DNA of 64,000 nt, taken from positions 91,873 to 155,872 of the forward strand of contig NZ_JBLXDN010000008.1 in the NCBI RefSeq assembly GCF_048264025.1, read 5' to 3'. Positions 27,764 through 36,980 of this stretch are shown here, piece after piece. A model generated the notes under the pieces. It searched no databases, had not been told where the DNA came from, and worked only from the letters and a program-made list of their open reading frames with translations. The translations under genes and the position numbers were made by a program. Numbering within the stretch: position 1 is the stretch's first letter; each line of letters opens with the position of its first letter. The DNA is from Nitrincola sp048264025 (GTDB lineage: Bacteria > Pseudomonadota > Gammaproteobacteria > Pseudomonadales > Balneatricaceae).

Positions 27764-29677
27764 TTGTCACAGCTTCCTGTCATTGTCGGTTTCGGCGGCA
27801 TCAGCCCAGCCGGAAGATCATCCTTTCACCACGGTTACCGCCGCTTGATACTGGATCATCTTGACAGCACCCAGCGAACCGAAACTTTGACCTCGCTAGC
27901 AACCCTGATGCAACGGGCCAGCTACAGTGAAGGGGCATTCATCACCCCTGAGGGTCAGCGACTGACACAACAAGACCTCACCCAATCCCTTGAAGCTGAG
28001 CTTCTATCCAACACGCTGATTCGTCGCATTCATCCAGACTGGTTTGACGTCAATGCGATCATGCTGAACAAAGCCGCAACACTGCGAGCAGGTGATACGC
28101 CGCTCACTTTTCGTGTGCGTAACCGACACCTTCCGCAAACGCTTCCTTCCAACTGGAAGATCCGCGCTTTGCCAGGTGGTGAATCTGAAGTAGAAGTCAG
28201 CGGTGGCTGCGATGTGATTTTTCCGGATTACCGACAGGCAGCTGTGCAGAGCGCCGGCATGCTGCCCACCGGGTTTGATCCGGGCTCACTCTATCAGTCA
28301 CGTAATCACCCACGCGGACTGCAAATGAGTGTGTATGCCGCCTCAGATGCGATCATGTCAGTCGGTATCGACTTTCTGGAAATCGCCGCCAAGCTTTCCC
28401 CGGACCAAATCGCCGTGTTTGCCAGCAACTCCATCGGCCAGCTGGATGACAGCGGCTTTGGCGGCCTGACCAAATTTCCAGCCCTTGGCAAACGCACGAC
28501 GTCAAAGCAAATGCCGCTGGGCTATGCACAGATGCCAGCCGATTTCATCAATGCCTATCTACTCGGCAATGTCGGCCTTACCGGTGGAGCTCTTGGCGCC
28601 TGCGCAACCTTTTTGTACAACCTGCGCAGTGGCGTTGAAGAGATACGCTCAGGTCGGCGTAAACTGGTCATGGTCGGCGGCAGCGATGCGCCGGTCACGC
28701 CGGAAATTATTGAAGGCTTTCGCGCCATGGGCGCACTGGCGGAAGATAAATACCTGCAAGCGCTGGATAACTTATCCGAATCACAGGCCCCTGATTACCG
28801 TCGCGCTTGTCGCCCCTTCGGTAACAACTGCGGTTTTACCATCGGTGAGTCCAGCCAGTATCTGGTGCTGATGAGCGATGATCTGGCAATAGAATCAGGG
28901 GCGCAGATTTTCGGTGCAGTGGGCGATGTTTTCGTACACGCCGATGGCCATAAAAAATCCATTTCGGCTCCCGGGATCGGCAATTATATGACGCTGGGTA
29001 AAGCCGCCTCACTGGTGCGCAATCTACTCGGAGAAACCTCGCTACGTCAGCGCAGTTATGTTCAGGCACATGGAACCAGCACCCCACAAAACCGGGTGAC
29101 TGAGTCCCATGTCATCAACGAAACAGCCAAAGCCTTCGGTATTGAAAGCTGGACTGTTTCAGCAGTCAAAGCCTATATCGGACACTCACAAGGCTGTGCT
29201 GGCGGCGATCAAATCATGGCATCCTTGGGCGTCTGGCAACATGGCATCATTCCGGGACTAACCACCACACCCGAAATAGCTGGCGATGTATATCAGTCCA
29301 ACCTGAATCTGCCACTCAGTCACCAAGCTGGGGAGCCTGGGCAAATGGATAGCGCACTGATCAATGCCAAGGGATTTGGCGGAAACAATGCCAGTGCGGT
29401 GTTGCTTTCACCACAGATAACCGAGAGTCTGCTGAGCAAGCGCTACAGCAGTGAACAGATGCAACGCTGGCGTATACGCCGGGAAAAGGTAGAAGAAACC
29501 GCTCGGGCTTATGATCTTTCAGCTACACGCGGCATCAGTCGCCCCCTGTACTTATATGACAACCAGGTCCTAACCGGTGAAGACTTAAGCATCAGTGATA
29601 CTGAAATTCATCTACCCGGCTACCCGAACCCAGTATCGATCAATGTAGAAAATCCGTATAAAGACTTTAATAAATAA
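27764..29677 (+). CDS. fabY: Beta-ketoacyl-ACP synthase, FabY type
   Basis: The 637-residue thiolase-fold protein is much longer than FabB or FabF and matches the length of Pseudomonas FabY, which condenses acetyl-CoA with malonyl-ACP to begin fatty-acid synthesis. The active-site cysteine is Cys280 in GGALGACATFLYNL. The two histidines lie in VQAHGTSTPQNRVTE and YIGHSQGCAGGDQ. FGGNNASAVLLS is the C-terminal glycine-rich motif. Translation starts at a TTG (27764) with AAGGAG eight bases upstream. A FabY enzyme could replace FabH, whose gene is not in this window. Confidence 0.8.
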   Translation: MSQLPVIVGFGGISPAGRSSFHHGYRRLILDHLDSTQRTETLTSLATLMQRASYSEGAFITPEGQRLTQQDLTQSLEAELLSNTLIRRIHPDWFDVNAIMLNKAATLRAGDTPLTFRVRNRHLPQTLPSNWKIRALPGGESEVEVSGGCDVIFPDYRQAAVQSAGMLPTGFDPGSLYQSRNHPRGLQMSVYAASDAIMSVGIDFLEIAAKLSPDQIAVFASNSIGQLDDSGFGGLTKFPALGKRTTSKQMPLGYAQMPADFINAYLLGNVGLTGGALGACATFLYNLRSGVEEIRSGRRKLVMVGGSDAPVTPEIIEGFRAMGALAEDKYLQALDNLSESQAPDYRRACRPFGNNCGFTIGESSQYLVLMSDDLAIESGAQIFGAVGDVFVHADGHKKSISAPGIGNYMTLGKAASLVRNLLGETSLRQRSYVQAHGTSTPQNRVTESHVINETAKAFGIESWTVSAVKAYIGHSQGCAGGDQIMASLGVWQHGIIPGLTTTPEIAGDVYQSNLNLPLSHQAGEPGQMDSALINAKGFGGNNASAVLLSPQITESLLSKRYSSEQMQRWRIRREKVEETARAYDLSATRGISRPLYLYDNQVLTGEDLSISDTEIHLPGYPNPVSINVENPYKDFNK

Positions 29678-29706
29678 GACGCTTTGACTAACAGGAGGCC
29701 ATTGGA

Positions 29707-30108
29707 ATGCTATACAAGATCGCCATGACACTGATACTGGGCAGCCTGCTTAGCGGCTGTATCAAAACAGATAACCTGCTGCAGCGAGACCCAACGGCAA
29801 ATCAGTATTACAAGTTAGACTCTCAAGATTTGCGACTTTGCCGTGGAGAAAGCAGAAACTGCTATGGCCTCGCACACATAGTGTCAGCCAGAGAAAAATT
29901 AAGCGAGATGGAGACCATGTATGGTCAGCGAGTCAGCGGGCCCAACTATCCGGTTAACTTTGCACGCATGCTAGTCAACCCACCCAACGGAAGCTATAGC
30001 GTGAAACAACTGGAAGGTGGCCGTTTTTATCAACTGCCTGTGAATGACTATACCGATAGTGCCTGGAGTGCACTCAGCCAGGTTCACAAAGCCTATTACG
30101 AGAACTAA
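29707..30108 (+). CDS. Putative lipoprotein of unknown function
   Basis: The 133-residue protein has a signal peptide with lipobox LLSGC (Cys18). The mature region has two cysteines close together in LRLCRGESRNCYG, which could form a disulfide in the periplasm. AGGAGG lies just before the ATG. It follows fabY by 29 bases and is probably cotranscribed, and it converges with the TatD-family gene, five bases away. I recognise no family. Confidence 0.75.
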   Translation: MLYKIAMTLILGSLLSGCIKTDNLLQRDPTANQYYKLDSQDLRLCRGESRNCYGLAHIVSAREKLSEMETMYGQRVSGPNYPVNFARMLVNPPNGSYSVKQLEGGRFYQLPVNDYTDSAWSALSQVHKAYYEN

Positions 30109-30113
30109 TGCCG

Positions 30114-30887
30114 TTAATGCAAACGAAACAATGTCATGGCATTGTCCAGGGTTTGCTCGGCAATCTGATCTATAGGAATGCCTCGGAGCGAGGCTAATTG
30201 CTGTGCTACTCTGAGCACTTGCAGTGGCGAGTTAGGTTGATCAGTAAATCCGTACAGGGACATATCCGGAGCATCGGTTTCCAGCAGCATCCACTCCAAC
30301 GGCAGCTCAGCCGCTAATTGCTGCTGACGCCGAGCCCGCGGATAGGTAATCGTACCGCCAATGCCTAAACGGAAACCAAGCTTGGCGTACTCACGAGCCT
30401 GCTCAATACTGCCAGAGTAGGCGTGTACCACACCACCGGCAGCCAATCGATAACGCTTCAGCAGACTCAACATCCGCTCATGCGCTTTGACCACATGCAG
30501 AATGACCGGTAACTCATGCTGTCGCGCCAGATCCAGTTGCTGCTTCAACAGCATCACCTGCACCTCAGCCACGGCCATATTCGCACGAAAATCCAGGCCG
30601 ATTTCACCTACAGCAACAATGTCTGCTTCACGCTGCAAGGCATCAGCCAAGCGATCCACACAGTGTTTAGTATGCTGCTCAAGAAAACAGGGGTGCAGCC
30701 CCAGTGCTACGACCAGCTGTTCAGGCCAACGCTGACGCAAGGACAATACCCGCTCAAAATCACCTGCCGTTACACCCGGCACCAGTATCTGACTGATACC
30801 CTCCACCTTAGCCTGCTGCATCAGCGCTTCCCGCTGCGCATCAAAGACAGGAAAGTCCAGATGGCAGTGGCTATCAAACAGAGGCAT
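30114..30887 (-). CDS. TatD-family metal-dependent hydrolase (YjjV-like)
   Basis: The 257-residue TIM-barrel hydrolase begins FDSHCHLDFP, with the HxH metal motif. It contains ALGLHPCF, VGEIGLDFR with the metal glutamate, ILHVVKAHERML, GVVHAYSGSIEQA and LLETDAPDM. Relatives in this family act as metal-dependent deoxyribonucleases. The HPCFL segment suggests the YjjV branch more than TatD itself. It overlaps prfC by one base and is likely cotranscribed with it. Confidence 0.9.
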   Translation of the reverse strand: MPLFDSHCHLDFPVFDAQREALMQQAKVEGISQILVPGVTAGDFERVLSLRQRWPEQLVVALGLHPCFLEQHTKHCVDRLADALQREADIVAVGEIGLDFRANMAVAEVQVMLLKQQLDLARQHELPVILHVVKAHERMLSLLKRYRLAAGGVVHAYSGSIEQAREYAKLGFRLGIGGTITYPRARRQQQLAAELPLEWMLLETDAPDMSLYGFTDQPNSPLQVLRVAQQLASLRGIPIDQIAEQTLDNAMTLFRLH

Positions 30888-32473
30888 TAATGTTCCCGAG
30901 TGGCCCTGAAGCGCACATCTGGCCAGCGCTCTTCAGTCAGTGACAGATTCACTCGTGTCGGTGCCAGATAGGTCAGCAGGCCTGAGCCATCCAGCGCCAG
31001 GTTGTCGTGTCCTTTACGACGGAACTCGTCCAGCATTTTAGCATCATCACACTCAACCCAACGGGCCGTCTGCACGGTGATGGGCTCATAAAGGCATTCC
31101 ACCTTATATTCATCGTTAAGGCGGTAAACCACCACCTCAAACTGCAACTGCCCTACAGCACCCAGGATCAGGTCGTTATTTTTTAACGGCATAAACAACT
31201 GCACCGCACCCTCTTCAGAGAGTTGCTGCAGGCCTTTTTGCAGCTGTTTTATCCTTAATGGATCTTTCGGCCTGACACGACGAAACATTTCCGGCGCAAA
31301 GTGCGGTATACCGGTGAATTTGAGTGATTCGCCCTCGGTGAAGGTATCACCTATCTGTATCGTGCCATGGTTGTGTAAACCAATAATGTCACCCGACCAG
31401 GCCTCCTCGACATTTTCACGATCACCGGCAATAAAGGTGACTGCGTCAGCTATACGCACATCCTTACCAATGCGCACATGGCGCATTTTCATGCCGCGGG
31501 TATAACTCCCCGAGCAGATACGCATAAAGGCAATACGGTCACGGTGACGTGGGTCCATATTCGCCTGGATCTTGAAGATAAAGCCACTGAAGCTATCCTC
31601 ATCAGCGGCTACAGCACGGGTTTCAGTTGGCCGTGGCGGTGGCGCCGGAGCCCACTCAACGAAATCCGTCAGCATTTCGCGCACCCCAAAATTCCCCAAG
31701 GCTGTACCGAAAAACACCGGTGTCAGCCGCCCGTCCAGATAGGCCTGCTGATCCCAGACATGGGTGGCGCCTTTTACCAGTTCAATCTCATCGACAAACG
31801 CCTCATAGTCATCCTCCAGCAAGGCGCGAGCTTCGTCATTATCCAACCCCTGAATAAGCTTCTCCTCCGCCAGCGTATGCCCCATGCCCGGCGTAAAAAC
31901 ATGCAGTGTATCGGTGTAGAGGTTATACACCCCTTTAAACCACTTACCTGAACCGATGGGCCAGTTGATCGGAGCGGCTTCTATTTTCAGTACCGCTTCG
32001 ATTTCGTCCAACAGCTCAATCGGATCGCGTATATCACGGTCCATTTTGTTGATAAAGGAGAAAATCGGCGTATCCCGCAAACGACACACATCCATCAATT
32101 TGATGGTGCGTTCCTCAACACCTTTGGCGCCATCCACAACCATCAGCGCCGAATCCACAGCAGTCAGAGTACGGTAGGTATCTTCGGAAAAGTCTTCGTG
32201 CCCAGGGGTATCCAACAGATTGACTGTGCGTCCGTTAAAAGGAAACTGCATCACCGAGGAGGTAATGGAAATCCCACGCTCCTGCTCCATGGTCATCCAG
32301 TCGGATGTCGCATGCCGGTCACTACCACGTCCTTTCACTGTGCCGGCCACCTGAATCAACTGTCCGATCAGCAGCAGTTTTTCGGTAATAGTGGTTTTAC
32401 CCGCATCCGGGTGCGAGATGATAGCGAAAGTACGGCGCTGCGAGACTTCTTGCGAGATTGAGCTGTTGGGCAT
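30887..32473 (-). CDS. prfC: Peptide chain release factor 3
   Basis: RF3 is a GTPase that removes RF1 or RF2 from the ribosome after peptide release. The 528-residue protein has the G1 loop HPDAGKTTITEKLL, GRGSDRHATSDWMTMEQERG followed by ISIT, the G3 motif DTPGHEDFSEDTYR, and the G4 motif INKMDRD. Domains II and III follow at normal length. It is distinguished from EF-G by the missing domains IV and V. Confidence 0.97.
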   Translation of the reverse strand: MPNSSISQEVSQRRTFAIISHPDAGKTTITEKLLLIGQLIQVAGTVKGRGSDRHATSDWMTMEQERGISITSSVMQFPFNGRTVNLLDTPGHEDFSEDTYRTLTAVDSALMVVDGAKGVEERTIKLMDVCRLRDTPIFSFINKMDRDIRDPIELLDEIEAVLKIEAAPINWPIGSGKWFKGVYNLYTDTLHVFTPGMGHTLAEEKLIQGLDNDEARALLEDDYEAFVDEIELVKGATHVWDQQAYLDGRLTPVFFGTALGNFGVREMLTDFVEWAPAPPPRPTETRAVAADEDSFSGFIFKIQANMDPRHRDRIAFMRICSGSYTRGMKMRHVRIGKDVRIADAVTFIAGDRENVEEAWSGDIIGLHNHGTIQIGDTFTEGESLKFTGIPHFAPEMFRRVRPKDPLRIKQLQKGLQQLSEEGAVQLFMPLKNNDLILGAVGQLQFEVVVYRLNDEYKVECLYEPITVQTARWVECDDAKMLDEFRRKGHDNLALDGSGLLTYLAPTRVNLSLTEERWPDVRFRATREH

Positions 32474-32514
32474 CAGTTAACATCTTCTAGTTGGTACGCG
32501 AATGTATACACATG

Positions 32515-32540
32515 CAAAAGCACCATTAGCTAGGTGCCTT
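32515..32540 (-). terminator. Weak intrinsic terminator after the cytochrome gene
   Basis: On the minus strand AAGGCACC (32540-32533) pairs with GGTGCTTT (32524-32517) across an eight-base loop, with one G-U pair and a short T-run (four T in all). It lies between the cytochrome gene and prfC and probably ends the former transcript. Confidence 0.5.
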
Positions 32541-32614
32541 AAACGGAAAATCCGCAGAGTTGAAAAGCTTTAGTGGCTATTTTCGCTGATATTGAGTTTA
32601 TAAACAATCAACGA

Positions 32615-33061
32615 TCAATCCAGCCGATAACGATCATGACAGGCGCGGCAACTCTGCAAGGTCTGGCGAAACAGATCACGGGTTTGATCATCCTGCCCGG
32701 CGCTTGCCGATTCCACCATTTCGGCTGTAGTGGCAATAAAAGCCTGCATGCGCTCAGTAAAATCAGCTTGATTCTCCCAGACAGCCGCCGCTGAGCGACT
32801 ACTGACGCTCTGACTTTCTTCGGTAAACCCTTCCAATGCCAACGCCCCCAGGCGGTTCAGCATTTCTGCTCTATACACAAATTGTTCATCTGAATATGCT
32901 TTGCTACGGTGCAAGGGGTTGAGCACATTCAATTGATAGCTCATCAACCGGAAAGCGGACTGACGATACTCCACACTGTCCTCAGGTTTCATGCTATCGC
33001 TGCTGACCCAGCCTGACATCAGTACCAGTATCAATCCCGTAAAACCTACATACTTTTTCAT
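32615..33061 (-). CDS. Periplasmic c-type cytochrome (cytochrome c'/b562-like)
   Basis: The 148-residue protein has a signal peptide (MKKYVGFTGLILVLMSGW) and a helical body. A single C-terminal haem motif CRACH lies at residues 138-142, followed by DRYR, the layout of class II cytochromes c'. The start is the ATG 33059-33061, because it gives a clean signal peptide; a frame to 33148 would cross the divergent promoter region. It is divergent from a RegB-type redox sensor, a suggestive but unproven link. Confidence 0.85.
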   Translation of the reverse strand: MKKYVGFTGLILVLMSGWVSSDSMKPEDSVEYRQSAFRLMSYQLNVLNPLHRSKAYSDEQFVYRAEMLNRLGALALEGFTEESQSVSSRSAAAVWENQADFTERMQAFIATTAEMVESASAGQDDQTRDLFRQTLQSCRACHDRYRLD

Positions 33062-33185
33062 TCCAACTCCTGCAAAACTCAAAAAACCTAACAAAAAACC
33101 AGCCAAACCCCTAGGTGCGACATTGTGACACGCCACAGGTTCCTGCAAAACCGTTATAATCAGCTGATTAGCGACGGAGGTCTGT

Positions 33186-34439
33186 TTGAACCGACATCAG
33201 CAACATCTACTGCACCTGACATATATCCGCACCCTGATTTTGTTTGTCATCTGTCTGGCGTTATATGCCGGTTTCAAACTGTTGCGGCTACAACCCGATT
33301 TACTCATGACTGGCATCAGCTTAATGGCGCTGATCGCCCTTAATCTGACCACCTATGTACGACTTCATTCAGCCTGGCCGGTGTTTGATGCTGAGCTGTT
33401 TGCTCAGCTATGTGCCGATGTGGTGATTTATGCCGCACTGCTCTACCAGTTTGGCGGAGCAACTAACCCGTTTGTATTTGTGTTACTGATTCCACTCATC
33501 ATCAGTGCGACCACCCTACCACGCCACCTGACTTTATCAATGGCAGTGCTTGTAGCCGGGCTGTATACCTCCTTGCTCTTCAACCATCTACCCTTGCTGG
33601 ATTTCAGTGCTGCACATCAGCACACACTCGTTCATCTGTTTAATCAGCATATCACCGGACTCTGGATCAGTTTTATCCTGACCGTCGGTGTTATCAGTAT
33701 TTACGTGGTAAAAATGCGTCAGACCCTGGCCGAGCGTGACCATGACCTGAACGCCGTGCGCGAGCAACGCATCCATGATCAACAGTTGCTGGCACTGGCT
33801 ACGTTGGCGGCAGGTACTGCTCACGAACTGCGCACACCATTATCCACGCTGCGGGTGATCCTCAAGGATATGCAAACCGACCACCCTGAGCTGGATGAGG
33901 ATCTGTCGCTGATGTTGCAACAGGTCGACTGCTGCACCGACAAACTCAGAAATATGACCGACGCGGTGGCCACCGGCAAACCAGCGCCTATCCAACTTGA
34001 CCAATTTCTGACACAGGTTTTGGAATCCTGGACCGTGATGCGTCCACAGGTCAGCTACACCCTGCAGCCCCTGTCGGAGCCAATTCCGATCATTAATACC
34101 AGTGTTATCCTGCAGCAAGCGCTACTGAACCTGCTCAACAATGCTGCGGATGCCTGCCCTGATGCAATTACTATCAGCGTTCACTATCTGAAAGCAGGCA
34201 GGGTGACACTACGAATCCGTGATCATGGACCGGGGTTAACGCCACAACAACTGGCCAGCATGGGCAAACCGTTTTTCACCACCAAAGGCGGCTTGGGTAT
34301 AGGCTTGTTTCTAACGACCACTTCTCTGGCTACACAGGATGGTGAAGTGTATCTGTATAATCATCCGGGTGGTGGCACCCTGACGGAAGTCACGCTAAAA
34401 ACCCACGAACCTAACCAGCAGGGCACTGAGAATGACTGA
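33186..34439 (+). CDS. regB: Redox sensor histidine kinase, RegB/PrrB/RoxS type
   Basis: The 417-residue kinase has about six N-terminal membrane segments. Residues 90-96 read GGATNPF, the heptad that is invariant in RegB and implicated in quinone sensing. The phosphorylated histidine is His213 in TAHELRTPLS. Cys249-Cys250 in QQVDCCTDKLR lie where RegB has its redox-active cysteine. The ATPase domain has NLLNNAADAC, DHGPGL and GGLGIGLFL. A TTG at 33186 opens the frame with GGAGG upstream. A good TATAAT lies at 33155-33160, though I see no convincing -35. The gene overlaps regA by eight bases. Confidence 0.88.
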   Translation: MNRHQQHLLHLTYIRTLILFVICLALYAGFKLLRLQPDLLMTGISLMALIALNLTTYVRLHSAWPVFDAELFAQLCADVVIYAALLYQFGGATNPFVFVLLIPLIISATTLPRHLTLSMAVLVAGLYTSLLFNHLPLLDFSAAHQHTLVHLFNQHITGLWISFILTVGVISIYVVKMRQTLAERDHDLNAVREQRIHDQQLLALATLAAGTAHELRTPLSTLRVILKDMQTDHPELDEDLSLMLQQVDCCTDKLRNMTDAVATGKPAPIQLDQFLTQVLESWTVMRPQVSYTLQPLSEPIPIINTSVILQQALLNLLNNAADACPDAITISVHYLKAGRVTLRIRDHGPGLTPQQLASMGKPFFTTKGGLGIGLFLTTTSLATQDGEVYLYNHPGGGTLTEVTLKTHEPNQQGTEND

Positions 34440-34965
34440 GCCGAGCTTTCTGATCGTGGATGACGATACAACCTTCACTCGTGTATTGTCGCGTTCACTG
34501 AGTCGTCGCGGCTTTAACGTCAGCACAGCCCATTCAGCCGAAGCCGCGCTGGCATTACTGCAACAGCGACACTTCAGTTTCGCGACACTGGATCTGAAAA
34601 TGCAGGGCGCTTCTGGACTGACCCTGATTAGTCACTTGCGTGAAACTAATCCTGAGATACGCCTGTTGATACTCACCGGTTATGCCAGCATTGCTACAGC
34701 GGTGGATGCGATCAAACTCGGTGCCGACCATTACCTGCCAAAGCCGGCCGACACCAATCAAATTCTGGCGGCACTGCAAGCCAGCTTGCCAGATCCGGCA
34801 CAGCCGGTTATCGCCGAACCTATGTCGGTGAACCGATTGGAGTGGGAACATATTCAGAAAGTATTGCAAGCAAACGAAGGCAATATCTCGGCCACAGCCA
34901 GAGCACTCAACATGCATCGACGCACGCTGCAGCGTAAACTGGCAAAATACCCGGTTAAGCGTTAA
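34432..34965 (+). CDS. regA: Response regulator, RegA/PrrA/RoxR type
   Basis: The 177-residue protein has a receiver domain with the acidic DDD pocket (residues 10-12), the phosphorylated Asp54 in TLDLKMQGASG, and the switch lysine in LPKPAD. A short linker leads to a Fis-type helix-turn-helix at residues 135-177 (GNISATARALNMHRRTLQRK). This architecture defines RegA-type regulators of redox-responsive genes. It overlaps the kinase gene and converges with the CbiM-like gene. Confidence 0.9.
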   Translation: MTEPSFLIVDDDTTFTRVLSRSLSRRGFNVSTAHSAEAALALLQQRHFSFATLDLKMQGASGLTLISHLRETNPEIRLLILTGYASIATAVDAIKLGADHYLPKPADTNQILAALQASLPDPAQPVIAEPMSVNRLEWEHIQKVLQANEGNISATARALNMHRRTLQRKLAKYPVKR

Positions 34966-34980
34966 GGCTGTTAGTAAACC

Positions 34981-35649
34981 CTACTGATCATCAATATAGG
35001 CCTTGGCATCGAAGGTACGTATCCAGTCAGGATGGAACACCATCATACCCGTCATGATGATGCCGTTGATCAACCCTTCAGGCATCATGATCAGCGGCAG
35101 ATACATGGCATAATCATGGTAAATTTTTGACCAGGGATAGATGCCATCCAGCCACAGCACCAACGCCATCGACATACCCGAGACACCCACAGCCACAGCC
35201 CCTCCGGCAAAAGCACACAGAAACATATATACAAAAAAATTCTTCGGCAGTTTCGCTTCGACCCAACGTAAGATGCCATAGCTTACCAAGGCGGGTACCA
35301 CCACACTGCAGACCAGATTCACTGGCAGCATCGACCAGGATTCAACCCCTAACAGCGTCATTACCAGCATCACCACAGAACCAGCTAAAATAGCCAGATC
35401 CCAGCCAAACATCAGCGTCAGTGTGGTCAGGCCAAGAAAATAGATCGTCAGGTAATCTGAAACCCCGGCTCGCATCTGCCACAACAGCACCAACACCACA
35501 ATTGAGCCAAACAACAGGTGCTGAATACCGCGCTCACGCCAGATGATGCCCCAAGGTAATCGTTTGATTATCCACAGCAGCAACAGCACATAGATTATGC
35601 CACTGCCCCAAAGCCAGTAGGAACTTAATACGCCTTCGGTTATATTCAT
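34981..35649 (-). CDS. CbiM-like energy-coupling-factor membrane protein
   Basis: The 222-residue protein is almost wholly membrane-embedded, with six or seven segments. The C-terminal YLPLIMMPEGLINGIIMT resembles the end of CbiM/NikM metal-uptake proteins. Here the N-terminal region MNITEGVL lacks the metal-binding histidine that CbiM carries near its start (MHIPDG-type), so the substrate may not be cobalt or nickel. No ATPase (CbiO) or T component lies nearby. I start at the ATG 35647-35649, one codon inside a TTG. It follows rimI by 18 bases. Confidence 0.65.
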   Translation of the reverse strand: MNITEGVLSSYWLWGSGIIYVLLLLWIIKRLPWGIIWRERGIQHLLFGSIVVLVLLWQMRAGVSDYLTIYFLGLTTLTLMFGWDLAILAGSVVMLVMTLLGVESWSMLPVNLVCSVVVPALVSYGILRWVEAKLPKNFFVYMFLCAFAGGAVAVGVSGMSMALVLWLDGIYPWSKIYHDYAMYLPLIMMPEGLINGIIMTGMMVFHPDWIRTFDAKAYIDDQ

Positions 35650-35667
35650 CAACGGACTCGCTTGAAT

Positions 35668-36126
35668 TCAAGACGGTTGGAACCTTAACGAGCGGCTGAA
35701 AAGACAAGCATCTTCACGCACACCCGCAACGGCTGTTTCATAATAGCCCTTACGTATAGCATCCTGCTGCAGCTGACAACATTGATATAGCGCAATCGCA
35801 GCGGTATTGGAGACACGGACTTCCAGTAACAGTCGCGTCACGCCCTGCGCGGACAGATTATCCAGTGTCTGCTGTAACAATATCCGTCCTATCCCTTGTT
35901 GCCGACACTCAGGCACAACGGCAATACGCAGCAGCTCAGCCTCATCCAGCACCCGCTGACACAAGGCAAAGCCTAACAGCTGAGAATCATCATCACACAG
36001 CAGGTAACTACAGGCATGTGGCAAATACACCTGCCAGAGCGACTCTGACCAGCTATCGTCGAAACAACGTTGCTCTAGTGCACGAGCCTGATCCAGCCAG
36101 GCTTGCGTGAGTGGCAGCAGTTTCAT
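35668..36126 (-). CDS. rimI: Ribosomal protein S18-alanine N-acetyltransferase
   Basis: RimI acetylates the N-terminal alanine of ribosomal protein S18. The 152-residue GNAT protein has ELLRIAVVPECRQQGIGRIL with the acetyl-CoA-binding Q/RxxGxG loop, and LLLEVRVSNTAAIALY as in RimI. It overlaps holD by four bases, and the holD-rimI order is conserved from Escherichia coli to Pseudomonas. Confidence 0.9.
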   Translation of the reverse strand: MKLLPLTQAWLDQARALEQRCFDDSWSESLWQVYLPHACSYLLCDDDSQLLGFALCQRVLDEAELLRIAVVPECRQQGIGRILLQQTLDNLSAQGVTRLLLEVRVSNTAAIALYQCCQLQQDAIRKGYYETAVAGVREDACLFSRSLRFQPS

Positions 36127-36980
36127 AACAGCGGTTGCAGATCACGCCAGCAATCGGCTTTGAACTCAGGCAACTTGAGCATATGCATCAGACTGTAACT
36201 GGTCACCGCAGACACACCGGCTCGGAGAGTAAAGGTCAAACCGCGCATAGCTTCTAATGAATGGTCCTGCTCAAGCAACCACTGCGCCGCTGGCTCACCG
36301 AGCAACAATACCCGACGCGCCGGGTGTTTTTTCAACATCAGATCCAGCTGTCGGCGTACCGCCCGCTGCGCCTCATCACCACCCTGGTTCAGTGAAGAAG
36401 ACGCAAACATCGGCCAGTGATGCAGACGCATAGCATCCAGCTGCACCTCAGCGCCCATCGCACGGCACAACGCAGCGAGTAAACGCTGATACTCAGGTCC
36501 GACAGCCTCTCGGGCATGCGGTGGCAAGCTATCCACCACCAACAGATCGCCAGCCGGTGTGAAAGATAAGGAAAACTGCGGCTGCTTCATCCGCTCAGCC
36601 AGCGGCTCCTTGGCAAGCTCAACCGACGGTGATGATTCAGAGCTTGCCTTAGCAACAGGAGCAGCACTGGCCTTAACATCATCCATCTGCAGTGCGGCCA
36701 GGGCGTGCTGGCGTGATGCTGCATTATCCGCTGAATGCTGCGGTGTTAATTTAGAAGGCGCTGCAGAGGACACCGCTACAGGCCCTACAGACTCAGTTGT
36801 TGCCGCTTCATTCAGACTGGATGGATCCGGCTGCGGCCAGACAAAATCACTCACCCACTCAGCCGACTCAGGCGCATGAGCCAAGGGCTCACGCGGCAAC
36901 CAGCGACAGATCCCCATCGCATGCAGGTAGTCTTGTTGCCGGTTTACCGCTTGTAGATCAGTTGGTTGCTGCATCATCAA
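36123..36980 (-). CDS. holD: Probable DNA polymerase III psi subunit, long form
   Basis: Psi links the clamp loader to chi and SSB. The 285-residue protein starts with QQDYLHAMGICRWLPREPL, closely like the HolD N-terminus that binds the clamp loader. A low-complexity Ser/Ala/Glu linker follows over roughly residues 50-130. The globular C-terminal domain (about 135-285) has LLVVDSLPP and RRVLLLGEPAAQWLL. Enteric HolD has about 137 residues, while the Pseudomonas protein is also long. Position directly before rimI, with a four-base overlap, supports the call. It overlaps leuA by four bases as well. Confidence 0.7.
   Translation of the reverse strand: MMMQQPTDLQAVNRQQDYLHAMGICRWLPREPLAHAPESAEWVSDFVWPQPDPSSLNEAATTESVGPVAVSSAAPSKLTPQHSADNAASRQHALAALQMDDVKASAAPVAKASSESSPSVELAKEPLAERMKQPQFSLSFTPAGDLLVVDSLPPHAREAVGPEYQRLLAALCRAMGAEVQLDAMRLHHWPMFASSSLNQGGDEAQRAVRRQLDLMLKKHPARRVLLLGEPAAQWLLEQDHSLEAMRGLTFTLRAGVSAVTSYSLMHMLKLPEFKADCWRDLQPLL

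Noticed and set aside
33123..33160. Full sigma-70 promoter for regB
   Set aside because: TATAAT at 33155 is good, but no -35 lies 16-18 bases upstream; the nearest TTGTGA is 26 bases away. Kept only as a note in the gene entry.
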